This document shows positions 25,061-32,572 of a stretch of DNA of 64,000 bases, in pieces. Under the pieces are notes generated by a model. It did not search any database, had not been told where the DNA came from, and saw nothing but the letters and a program-made list of their open reading frames with translations. The DNA is from M3007 sp031425155 (GTDB taxonomy: Bacteria > Bacteroidota > Bacteroidia > Chitinophagales > Saprospiraceae): contig JANPIV010000056.1 of assembly GCA_031425155.1 (NCBI GenBank), forward strand, positions 1 through 64,000, read 5' to 3'. The position numbers and the translations under genes are program-made. Every line of letters begins with the position of its first letter. Positions within the stretch are counted from its first letter, which is position 1.

Positions 25061-26494
25061 TCAAACAATTTCTCCTAAGAGCGTCGCACTACTCACTTCC
25101 CGTACTTTCACCCAGGCATAATCTCCCGGCTGAAAGCCCTCTTTTTTCGGGAACACGAGCATCTTGTTCTGGCTGTTGCGTCCGCAAAAATCCTGGTCGG
25201 ATTTGCGCGAATTACCTTCGATCAGCACCCGGAAAGTCTGTCCGAGATCACGTTGGTTATGACGCAGCGAAACCGCTCTTTGCACCACGATCATTTCATT
25301 CAGTCGCCGCCGTTTGACTTCCTCCGGTATATCATCGGCGTACTTGCGGGCGGCCAGCGTACCAGGGCGTTCGGAGTAGAAAAACATGAACGACATCGAA
25401 AAATCGGCCCATTCGACGATGCTCAAAGTATCCTGGTGTTCTTCCTCCGTCTCAGAACAGAAGCCGGTAATAATGTCGCTGGACACCGCCGCCGTGGGCA
25501 GGATACGTCGAATGGCCTCAATGCGCTGCTCGTACCACGGACGGTCGTAGGTGCGGTTCATCAGTTCCAGCACCCGGCTGTTGCCCGATTGCACCGGCAG
25601 GTGGATGTATTTGCAAATGTTATCGTAGCGGCCCATGATGTGCAGCACATCGTCGGTCATGTCCTTCGGATGGCTGGTGCTGAAACGCACCCGCAGATCG
25701 GGATGCACCAAAGCGGTCATTTCCAGCAAGTTAGCGAACGTGACATGCTCATTGGTTTCGGGATTGGTCCATTTGTAGGAATCCACATTCTGGCCCAGCA
25801 GCGTCACTTCCCGGTAGCCGTGCTCGAACAAATTCGTCGCTTCGGCCACAATGCTGAACGGATCGCGCGAGCGTTCGCGGCCACGGGTGAAGGGCACCAC
25901 GCAAAATGAGCACATATTGTCGCAGCCCCGCATAATGCTGATGAACGCCGTGATGCCGTTGGAATCCAGGCGAACGGGGCTAATATCGGCATACGTTTCT
26001 TCGCGGCTGAGCAGCACATTCACCGTGCGCTGACCTTCTTCCGCGCCACCGATCAGGTTGGGCAGATCGCGGTAAGCATCCGGCCCGACCACCAGGTCCA
26101 CCAGTTTTTCTTCTTCCAGAAATTGCTTTTTCAAACGTTCGGCCATGCAGCCCAACACGCCCACCAGCGTACCAGGGCGTTTCTTTTTCATGATCTCGAA
26201 CACCCGCAGCCGCTTGCGCACGGTCTCCTCGGCCTTCTCCCGGATGGAGCAGGTATTGATCAGGATCAGGTCGCTTTCTTCCAGATTGCGCGTGGCAGTG
26301 AAGCCCGCCTCACCGAGGATGGACGCCACGATCTCCGAATCGCTGAAATTCATCTGACAGCCGTAACTCTCGATGTAGAATTTCTTGCCGCCGAGCACTT
26401 CGGTCTCCGCCCAGCGTTCCTGGAATAGCACCTGGCCCTGCCGGGCTTCGTCTATGGTCTTGACGCCTTCCAGCGTCGGGTTGTTATCGTACAT
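25061..26494 (-). CDS. miaB: tRNA-2-methylthio-N6-dimethylallyladenosine synthase MiaB
   Basis: This 477-residue radical-SAM methylthiotransferase modifies adenosine 37 of certain tRNAs. The N-terminal UPF0004 domain has Cys46 (SYGCQMNFSDSE), Cys82 (INTCSIREKAEETV) and Cys116 (GVLGCMAER) for the auxiliary cluster. The radical SAM cluster is RGCDNMCSFCVVPFTRGRER (Cys191, 195, 198), with the partial TRAM domain at the C-terminus (KSDQDFCGRNSQNKMLVFPK). Length and motifs are complete. The neighbours do not suggest an operon partner. Confidence 0.97.
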   Translation of the reverse strand: MYDNNPTLEGVKTIDEARQGQVLFQERWAETEVLGGKKFYIESYGCQMNFSDSEIVASILGEAGFTATRNLEESDLILINTCSIREKAEETVRKRLRVFEIMKKKRPGTLVGVLGCMAERLKKQFLEEEKLVDLVVGPDAYRDLPNLIGGAEEGQRTVNVLLSREETYADISPVRLDSNGITAFISIMRGCDNMCSFCVVPFTRGRERSRDPFSIVAEATNLFEHGYREVTLLGQNVDSYKWTNPETNEHVTFANLLEMTALVHPDLRVRFSTSHPKDMTDDVLHIMGRYDNICKYIHLPVQSGNSRVLELMNRTYDRPWYEQRIEAIRRILPTAAVSSDIITGFCSETEEEHQDTLSIVEWADFSMSFMFFYSERPGTLAARKYADDIPEEVKRRRLNEMIVVQRAVSLRHNQRDLGQTFRVLIEGNSRKSDQDFCGRNSQNKMLVFPKKEGFQPGDYAWVKVREVSSATLLGEIV

Positions 26495-26643
26495 TGCTTT
26501 TTATTCTGGTCAATTTGCAAAACCGATGAAATATCGGGGCAGGTTGTAGCCAATAGGACTACATTTTCTGAAAATTGGGCAAAGATAGCGTTTCCTTCCG
26601 AAAAAAACAGATGTAGAGCGTGCCGCACGGGTCGCTATTCTTT

Positions 26644-26686
26644 CAAAAAAAGGACTGCCCGCCATGCAAAGCACAACGGGCGGTCC
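26644..26686 (-). terminator. Intrinsic terminator of the 26717-27052 gene
   Basis: On the minus strand a 10-bp stem (26686-26677 with 26661-26652, one G-U pair) and a 15-base loop are followed by seven T. It lies 30 bases beyond the stop of the upstream gene and upstream of the miaB start, separating the two transcription units. Confidence 0.85.
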
Positions 26687-26716
26687 AAAATAATTTTTAG
26701 CCTAAAACGCTTATAA

Positions 26717-27052
26717 TCAAACGTTTTCAAACACCGTTTTGGCTGTTAATTTCAAAACGGCCCCGGCGATGTCGTCAAATTTGGCTTTGGACATGGACAA
26801 CTCCGCGAGCAGTTCGATCTTCATCTGCGCGGCGCGGCCTTGCAGCAGGAACTCAAAATCTTCCCTGGATATTTTCTTATCGCTCAACATCTCCGCATAA
26901 CGTTTGGTGTCTTTTTTAAGGTTCTGATGCAGCATTTGGGCGGCCTTTTCGTAGTGGGCTTTGCGCCGTTTTACGAATTCGCCCACCAGAGAAATGACTT
27001 GGTTGTCCAGATCGTCCAGTGCAACTTTGATATCCTTTTTTTTATCGGGCAT
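26717..27052 (-). CDS. Hypothetical small helical protein
   Basis: The 111-residue, charged, all-helical protein starts MPDKKKDIKVALDDLDNQVI and ends KFDDIAGAVLKLTAKTVFEN. It has no signal peptide and no membrane segment. It resembles no family I can name. It forms its own transcription unit, with a strong terminator downstream. Confidence 0.5.
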   Translation of the reverse strand: MPDKKKDIKVALDDLDNQVISLVGEFVKRRKAHYEKAAQMLHQNLKKDTKRYAEMLSDKKISREDFEFLLQGRAAQMKIELLAELSMSKAKFDDIAGAVLKLTAKTVFENV

Positions 27053-27248
27053 GGTGATTATATTTTTAAGGTGGAAGAAGGTTCATTCAGAAAAGGCAAA
27101 ATTGCAAAATAGCAATAAGCAAATGGAACGCAGTGACATCCCGGTTTTTATCGGGATTGGCAATAAAACCAATACGTTACGCGAAATTTACCCTAAAAGT
27201 GGGTGGCCGCACATTGATCTCATTCATCCAATTGACCACATTCCTTTT

Positions 27249-27671
27249 TTACTTACTTTTTGCTTGTTCCGCTTTTTTAATAGCATCCAGGCTTTTCTGC
27301 ACTTGTGCAGTAGCTTCTTTGACAAAATCCTTGTCTAATTTTCCTTCTTTCCAACGGGTCAAAAATGGTTCCACTTGCTCGGTGCGTAGTATTTGCCAGG
27401 AATTAGCAATTTCCTTGTTGCGTTTCTGCATAGCGCAATGATCCTCGGCTTTTTTCAGGTCAGCAGTCACTGCTGTAATTTCACTTTTATTAGTATCGTA
27501 ATTAGTGCCAGAGGCTTTACCCATCAGGGTGGTCAACTTCGTACTCAGGTTGGTCACATTCTGCATTCCCATCGCATCGTAGGAGGAACTGCACGATTGG
27601 AGCAAGGGGGTGGTACTAAATAATAGGAATCCCAGTGCCAGGAGCAGGGGAGCCATGCGGAAATTGTTCAT
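27249..27671 (-). CDS. Small lipoprotein, hypothetical
   Basis: The 140-residue product has a lipoprotein signal (MNNFRMAPLLLALGFLLFST, lipobox LLQSC with Cys27, then SSSYDAMGMQNV). The mature part is a single helical Lys/Glu-rich domain ending QKSLDAIKKAEQAKSK. The family and function are not recognised. Outer-membrane anchoring on the periplasmic side is the default expectation. Confidence 0.55.
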   Translation of the reverse strand: MNNFRMAPLLLALGFLLFSTTPLLQSCSSSYDAMGMQNVTNLSTKLTTLMGKASGTNYDTNKSEITAVTADLKKAEDHCAMQKRNKEIANSWQILRTEQVEPFLTRWKEGKLDKDFVKEATAQVQKSLDAIKKAEQAKSK

Positions 27672-27924
27672 TGTGTATCAAGTTTTTGAAATGAGAAGAT
27701 TGTGGATGATAAACGCAGTAAATGTAGCGGGCATTGGCAAAATAGCCGATAAATTTTAGGCTCTCCAATTTTATTCCTACAACAAATATTTACTCAGTCA
27801 AAATTTTCTCTATTATATTGCCGATTTTAAACTAAAAAGTCTTTTTGCCTTTGCCAAATTTCGCGGAGTCGGGTTAGCCACAATTTTAAATGGGCTTCGT
27901 CCGGGAATTGACTGGGCGACGCCG

Positions 27925-27932
27925 TAATTTTG
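27925..27932 (+). promoter_or_regulatory. TAnnTTTG -7 box immediately before the dciA-like gene
   Basis: TAATTTTG at 27925-27932 is an exact -7 match; the ATG follows after only seven bases at 27940. TTG at 27908-27910 is 14 bases upstream, shorter than usual. If used, the transcript would start at or within a few bases of the start codon. Confidence 0.45.
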
Positions 27933-27939
27933 CGCAACG

Positions 27940-28230
27940 ATGAAGAAGAAAAACGACCTGTCGCTCCAGGATGCGATGAAAGATATGATTCAGGAATTGC
28001 ACATTGGCCCGCAACTCAGCGAAACGCGCGTGAAATCACTGTGGGAAGAACTCATGGGCAAGACCATTTCGACCTACACCTCCAACATTGCGGTACGCAA
28101 AAACGTACTCTACCTCACCATTCTATCTGCGCCGCTCAAGCAGGAACTGAGTTATGGAAAAGACAAAATCCGTACGCTGCTGAATAAGGAGTTGGGGGAG
28201 GAATTTATTAAAGAGGTGGTGATACGGTAG
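27940..28230 (+). CDS. DciA-like (DUF721) protein
   Basis: The 96-residue product matches the DUF721/DciA length and pattern: IQELHIGPQLSETRVKSLWE (helical N-terminus), TSNIAVRKNVLYLTILSAPL (the KNGVLYV-type strands) and LSYGKDKIRTLLNKEL. DciA proteins load or modulate the replicative helicase DnaB; Bacteroidota homologues are short like this one. It has no adjacent replication gene. It starts at ATG 27940, close behind a perfect -7 box. Confidence 0.75.
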   Translation: MKKKNDLSLQDAMKDMIQELHIGPQLSETRVKSLWEELMGKTISTYTSNIAVRKNVLYLTILSAPLKQELSYGKDKIRTLLNKELGEEFIKEVVIR

Positions 28231-28249
28231 GATTGGTTTAAAAACGGTA

Positions 28250-28257
28250 TAACTTTG
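28250..28257 (+). promoter_or_regulatory. TAnnTTTG -7 box immediately before the HNH-partner gene
   Basis: TAACTTTG at 28250-28257 is an exact match to the -7 element; TTG at 28233-28235 is 14 bases upstream. The ATG at 28264 follows after six bases, implying a nearly leaderless mRNA and an independent promoter for the two-gene HNH unit. Confidence 0.45.
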
Positions 28258-28263
28258 TAAAAA

Positions 28264-28653
28264 ATGGCTATTATGAACGCGCCACTTTCCACGACTGAAT
28301 TGCTCGATAATGCTGCCCGACTGGATATGGGAGAATTTGAGTATTTTGTACAAAATGTACTGGCACTTCGTGCTCGTCGCAAAGGGCTTGGATTGGACCC
28401 AAAAGAAGCTGATTTGCTAAAGAAAATTAACCGCAAGAGTCTCTCGGATGTTCAGCAAAAGCGTTTTGATAATCTGTTGCAATCTGAAAATCGTACCGAA
28501 GCAGAGCAACAGGAACTATTAGTATTGATAGAAATCGTCGAGCAATTTGATGCAGAACGCGTGGAACATCTGGCTGCATTAGCGAGATTGCGTAACTTGC
28601 CTGTACGTACTTTAATGCAACAATTGGGCTTGGTGCCAGGTAAAAATGGCTAA
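28264..28653 (+). CDS. Hypothetical partner gene of the HNH endonuclease
   Basis: The 129-residue protein (MAIMNAPLSTTELLDNAARL ...) is helical, with LGLDPKEADLLKKINRKSLS, LTEAEQQELLVLIEIVE-like central helices and a C-terminal LPVRTLMQQLGLVPGKNG. I do not recognise a named domain; similar small proteins sit next to HNH genes in cyanobacteria and Bacteroidota as far as I recall. The HNH gene ATG lies eight bases before its stop, so the two are translationally coupled. It may regulate or guide the nuclease; this is inference. Confidence 0.6.
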   Translation: MAIMNAPLSTTELLDNAARLDMGEFEYFVQNVLALRARRKGLGLDPKEADLLKKINRKSLSDVQQKRFDNLLQSENRTEAEQQELLVLIEIVEQFDAERVEHLAALARLRNLPVRTLMQQLGLVPGKNG

Positions 28654-29074
28654 AAAGCGCATTTCTTCATCCGTTCGGAAATTCGTTTTTCAACGGGCGC
28701 ATGGCTGTTGTGAATATTGTAAATGTCAGGCAGATTATGCGACGCAATCGTTTGCTATTGACCATACAATTCCCTTCGCGAAAGGGGGCAGCAACGACCC
28801 GGACAATTTAGCGTTGACTTGTCCTGGTTGCAATTCGCATAAATCCGTCAAAGTCGAAGCAACTGATCCACTTACCCAACAAATGGTTCTTCTTTTTCAT
28901 CCTCGTCAACATCTTTGGACGGACCATTTTGATTGGGATGAATCCTTTGCCCAAATTATTGGCCTGACTCCAACTGGTCGGGCAACAGTGGAAGCCCTTC
29001 ACATGAACCGTCCACAATTAGTGCGTTTGCGAACGGCGTTGTTTATTTTGGGTGAGCATCCGCCGGGGGTGTGA
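28646..29074 (+). CDS. HNH endonuclease
   Basis: The 142-residue protein carries a complete HNH site: a CCEYCKC zinc knuckle near residue 21, IDHTIPFAKGGSNDPDNLAL (the D-H and N of the beta-beta-alpha-metal fold) and LTCPGCNSHKS. HNH nucleases nick or cut DNA with a single metal ion. The C-terminal ~70 residues (LLFHPRQHLWTDHFDWDESF ...) are an extra conserved tail. It is coupled to the upstream 129-residue gene by an 8-base overlap. It might be a stand-alone homing-like or defence nuclease; the target is unknown. A nine-C tract follows the stop. Confidence 0.85.
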   Translation: MAKKRISSSVRKFVFQRAHGCCEYCKCQADYATQSFAIDHTIPFAKGGSNDPDNLALTCPGCNSHKSVKVEATDPLTQQMVLLFHPRQHLWTDHFDWDESFAQIIGLTPTGRATVEALHMNRPQLVRLRTALFILGEHPPGV

Positions 29075-29094
29075 CTCCCCCCCCCAACAAAAAA

Positions 29095-29130
29095 ATCGCC
29101 CGCGCCACCATTGTAGCACGGGCAATCGTT
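29095..29130. terminator. Bidirectional terminator between the HNH gene and the M23 protein
   Basis: Arms 29095-29106 and 29115-29126 form a GC-rich stem with G-U pairs and an eight-base loop. It is followed by TTTTT on the + side and by a run of seven T on the - side, so it can end both convergent genes. Confidence 0.75.
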
Positions 29131-29157
29131 TTTATTAACCAAACTCATACTTATTGT

Positions 29158-31527
29158 CTAACGCATCACCTCTACCTGCCGGGTCACATTGCCTTTCGCC
29201 GTCCGCACGGTCAATTGATAGAGGCCAATGGGTAACATATCGGCTTGAATCATAGCACTTTGCGAGCCCGTTTCGCCCTCGCCGCGCAGTACCACCCGGC
29301 CCAGCGCATTGTGCAGCATCCAGGTTTGAATGTCTGCATCAGTCGTGATCGAAAACTGGTCGGACACCGGATTTGGGAACACTTGCACTGCTATATTACC
29401 CACTGTTTTCTCCGCACGATCCGGGAAAGCCGGGCCAACTAACAGCAGATCGCCGTTTTCCCGGTCGCCCGCAAAATCACTGCCATCGTCGTCCGTAAAG
29501 CCGGGGCCGGTGGCGGGACGCACGTTGAAATCAATCAGTCGCAGACCACGACCAGATACGTGTTCCCAGTAAGAAGCGAAGGAATTCCAGTTGCTTTCCC
29601 AGAGCGCGTAACCATCGCTGCCCGCTACATAAGTGGCAGAATAAATGGTGTTATTACCCGTGCCATCTGTATCCAGATCAAGCAAACGGTAGCCATGGGC
29701 GTTCATTTCGGCCCATTTGGTGGTGAAACTCGACCAACTACCACTATGCCACAGTGCGTAACCACCCGAACCAGATTTCCAAATGCCGGCATAGAAAGTC
29801 GCCCCGCCGGATTTATAGACTTCTACATCCACCAGGCGATAGCCCTGGCCACCCAGTTGCGCCCATTTAGTATTGAAAGCCGCCTGCGTCAGACCAGCGT
29901 AGAGATAATGGCCCCAACTGCCAGCACCATATACCCCGGCGTATTTGGTCACGCCATTGGCATCGGTGAATACTTCGAGATCGAGCAGCCGGTAACCTTG
30001 TCCCGAAAGCGTGTTCCATTCGCTGGTAAACGCCGCCCAGGTGGTGCCGGTTTGTACTTTCGATACTCCGCTTCCGGCTCGCCACACCGCAGAATATTCC
30101 AGATTATTGCCCACTTTGGTCACGTTCAGGTCGGTCATACGGAGGCCGCTGGCTTTGTACTCACTGTCTTTCTGCTGGATTCCGACCGCCGAGTTACCCG
30201 TCCACAGAGCGTAGCCGCCCGTGCCTTCCCGAAAAACGCCATTATATACATTGCTGTTATACAATGGTTTACCACTGCTTGGCCAGATAAAAGCGCGGGT
30301 GCTGGTGTAACCCGGAATACCATGGGCGGTCAGTGGTGTCCAGTCGGCACTCGAACTGAGGCTGGTAAAACTGGTTTTGGCAATGGTATAACCCGTATTG
30401 AACAGCAGCGGACGGAAAGGACCGGTCTCGACCGAAGTTTCCTTGCGTACGTGGACATGCAGGTGGGGGCCACTGCTATTGCCCGAATTGCCAGCCAAGC
30501 CAAGGAAATCACCCTTTTTAACCAACGACCCGACTGATAGCAGGGCAGTATTTATCGAATTCTTTTGAAAATGTGCATAGAGAACAATGTTTTCGCCATG
30601 CTGGATATATAGGTGATTGCCAGCGTGACCATTGGTGTAGGATTGAAAATTTGCCAATTCTCCGGGTTTAGGGTTGTTAGGGCAACTATTGACCGCCTCT
30701 TTAACTATGCCATCGGCCATCGCGTAAATTGGTTTGCCCCAGATGCGGGCGTGGGCATTTTCGGTGCCGCTTGTGCCGGGCAGATTCCAGGTCCATACGC
30801 CGTTTTCGAGGCCCTGTACATTCATATCGTAGGCAAAAACCTGACTACCGCCGCCGTGGGTGCTGGCACTTTCCCATACTTCGTTGCTGGCCAGATCGAA
30901 GGCGCGGAAAGGCATTCCATAAGTCTTGTTGTATGGAGCCAGCGATTTGGTAAAGGTGACGGGTGTGGAGTAACCGGCGAAATAGAATTTTACGGTCAGT
31001 GAACTGGGGAGCGGGGCATTCAGGTAGAGTACATCACCGACCTGGTGGTAATCACGGCTATTTTGCCAGCCCTGCCAGGCATTGGGAGCAATGGCGTTCA
31101 TCGAAAAGTTGAACGTTTTGGTGTTCGTCACGCCATTCTGCACGTATTCAAACACCACTTTATTCCAGGAAATACTAGTGGCTTGTTTGTTTTTTACCCA
31201 CATTAATAAGGAAACCTGGGCTTTTCCGGCCTGACTGCCCGTCCAGGCGGCAACCGTTTCATAGAGCAGTGCATTGCCTTCCTGTTGATCAAACACAACA
31301 TCTACACTGGGTGCAGCATTATCGGGCGAGTCGGCACTTTCGATTTTTCCCCAGGCTGGCGGGGCATTCAGTGATAATTCAGTAGATTTTTCCGTGTGCA
31401 GACAGTGATAAGGGCTGGCCTCGTTCCCGTAGTCGGCTGTTTGGGCGGAAATTTGGATGGTGAAGAAAAGGTGGGCCAGCAAAAGGAGGCCGCAGGTGGA
31501 ACCGGTTAAAAAGGAAGATTTGTTCAT
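29158..31527 (-). CDS. M23 metallopeptidase with tandem-repeat domains and T9SS tail
   Basis: The 789-residue exported protein has an N-terminal signal (LLLLAHLFFTIQISAQ). After a beta domain comes an LytM/M23 core: ligand His and Asp in HGGGSQVFAYD, then HLYIQHGENIVLYAHFQKNS, LAGNSGNSSGPHLHVHV with the H-x-H motif. A set of ~55-residue tandem units follows, each containing GYRLLDLE-type and GSGGYALW-type motifs, resembling the bacterial tandem repeat BTRD1. A type A T9SS sorting tail ends it (VQVFPNPVSDQFSI ... LPIGLYQLTVRTAKG). It is likely a surface or secreted peptidoglycan-cleaving enzyme whose repeats bind a ligand; the target cell wall is inferred. Confidence 0.88.
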   Translation of the reverse strand: MNKSSFLTGSTCGLLLLAHLFFTIQISAQTADYGNEASPYHCLHTEKSTELSLNAPPAWGKIESADSPDNAAPSVDVVFDQQEGNALLYETVAAWTGSQAGKAQVSLLMWVKNKQATSISWNKVVFEYVQNGVTNTKTFNFSMNAIAPNAWQGWQNSRDYHQVGDVLYLNAPLPSSLTVKFYFAGYSTPVTFTKSLAPYNKTYGMPFRAFDLASNEVWESASTHGGGSQVFAYDMNVQGLENGVWTWNLPGTSGTENAHARIWGKPIYAMADGIVKEAVNSCPNNPKPGELANFQSYTNGHAGNHLYIQHGENIVLYAHFQKNSINTALLSVGSLVKKGDFLGLAGNSGNSSGPHLHVHVRKETSVETGPFRPLLFNTGYTIAKTSFTSLSSSADWTPLTAHGIPGYTSTRAFIWPSSGKPLYNSNVYNGVFREGTGGYALWTGNSAVGIQQKDSEYKASGLRMTDLNVTKVGNNLEYSAVWRAGSGVSKVQTGTTWAAFTSEWNTLSGQGYRLLDLEVFTDANGVTKYAGVYGAGSWGHYLYAGLTQAAFNTKWAQLGGQGYRLVDVEVYKSGGATFYAGIWKSGSGGYALWHSGSWSSFTTKWAEMNAHGYRLLDLDTDGTGNNTIYSATYVAGSDGYALWESNWNSFASYWEHVSGRGLRLIDFNVRPATGPGFTDDDGSDFAGDRENGDLLLVGPAFPDRAEKTVGNIAVQVFPNPVSDQFSITTDADIQTWMLHNALGRVVLRGEGETGSQSAMIQADMLPIGLYQLTVRTAKGNVTRQVEVMR

Positions 31528-31738
31528 TGGATGGATTTTTTTGGTTCATTATTGCCAATAAGCCTTTCTTCGTGAACAGCGGGGGAGGGATTTTTTAAAA
31601 TGATGCTGGAATGGCGTAGTTAACTGCGGGTGTATGTGTGGCCAAATAGAAATTTGTTTTGCCGTTGTATATTGCCACGCCGTAATATAAAGTTCGGATT
31701 CTTCCAAACACTACTGTAAGTAATATTAATTCAAAACC

Positions 31739-32566
31739 ATGCGCAATCTTCTCTTATTCAGCATTTTACTTACCTGCACCCGCTGTGACCGCCCTTCTGC
31801 CACTACGCAGCCGGATTCAGTCGGAATGACATTGGGTACGCTGCTGGCCAGCGGCCATTGGGTTGATCTGACCTATAGTTTCTCCGATTCTACGCTGTAT
31901 TGGCCCAATAATAATATCCCGTTTCACCTCGATACGATGTTTCAAGGCACTACGGAAGGTGGATATTTCTACTCTTCCTACCAATTCTGTGCGCCCGAAC
32001 ATGGCGGTACTCACCTGGATGCGCCCATTCACTTTGCCCGCCAGGGCTGGACGAGCGACCAAATTCCGTTGGATCGCCTGCAAGGTCTGGCCATCGTCAT
32101 TGATGTCTCAGAAAAGGCCCTGCGCAATCGCGATTATCTGGTCAGCACCGAGGATTTTGTGGCCTGGGAAAGCCAGCATGGTCGCATCCCGAACGATGCC
32201 ATTGTGTTGCTCCGTACCGGCTATGGCCCATTTTATCCCGATGCGCAGCAGTATTTTGGCACCACCCAACGCGGGGCAGAGGCCGTGCTGCTTCTGCATT
32301 TCCCCGGTCTCGACCCAATGGCGGCCACCTGGCTGGTAGAAAATCGCGCGATCAAAGCGATTGGACTGGATACGCCGAGTATTGACTATGGTCAATCCAA
32401 GGACTTTGGCAGTCACCAGATGCTGCTGGGCAAAAATATTCTGGTCTTTGAGAATGTCGCCAACCTGGCCCAACTGCCGGTGATCGGGAGTTATATTTTT
32501 GCCCTGCCCATGAAAATCAAAGGCGGCAGCGGCGGGCCGTTACGGATCATGGCGTGGGTGAAATAA
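31739..32566 (+). CDS. Cyclase family protein (kynurenine formamidase-like), exported
   Basis: The 275-residue product has a short signal or lipoprotein-like N-terminus (MRNLLLFSILLTCTRCDRPS). The family motif is HGGTHLDAPIHFARQGW (about residues 85-101), the metal-binding H-x-G-T-H-x-D of PF04199 cyclase/formamidase proteins, followed by IPLDRLQGLAIVIDV and GLDTPSIDYGQSKDFGSHQM. Members are metal-dependent amide hydrolases, including kynurenine formamidase; an exported member probably acts on another amide or lactone. It starts at 31739 and runs to a convergent end seven bases from the WG-repeat gene. Confidence 0.85.
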   Translation: MRNLLLFSILLTCTRCDRPSATTQPDSVGMTLGTLLASGHWVDLTYSFSDSTLYWPNNNIPFHLDTMFQGTTEGGYFYSSYQFCAPEHGGTHLDAPIHFARQGWTSDQIPLDRLQGLAIVIDVSEKALRNRDYLVSTEDFVAWESQHGRIPNDAIVLLRTGYGPFYPDAQQYFGTTQRGAEAVLLLHFPGLDPMAATWLVENRAIKAIGLDTPSIDYGQSKDFGSHQMLLGKNILVFENVANLAQLPVIGSYIFALPMKIKGGSGGPLRIMAWVK

Positions 32567-32572
32567 AGGAAA

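Noticed and set aside
29077..29085. Nine-C homopolymer after the HNH gene
   Set aside because: It lies outside the coding sequence, three bases after the stop, and does not look like a phase-variable switch of a gene.
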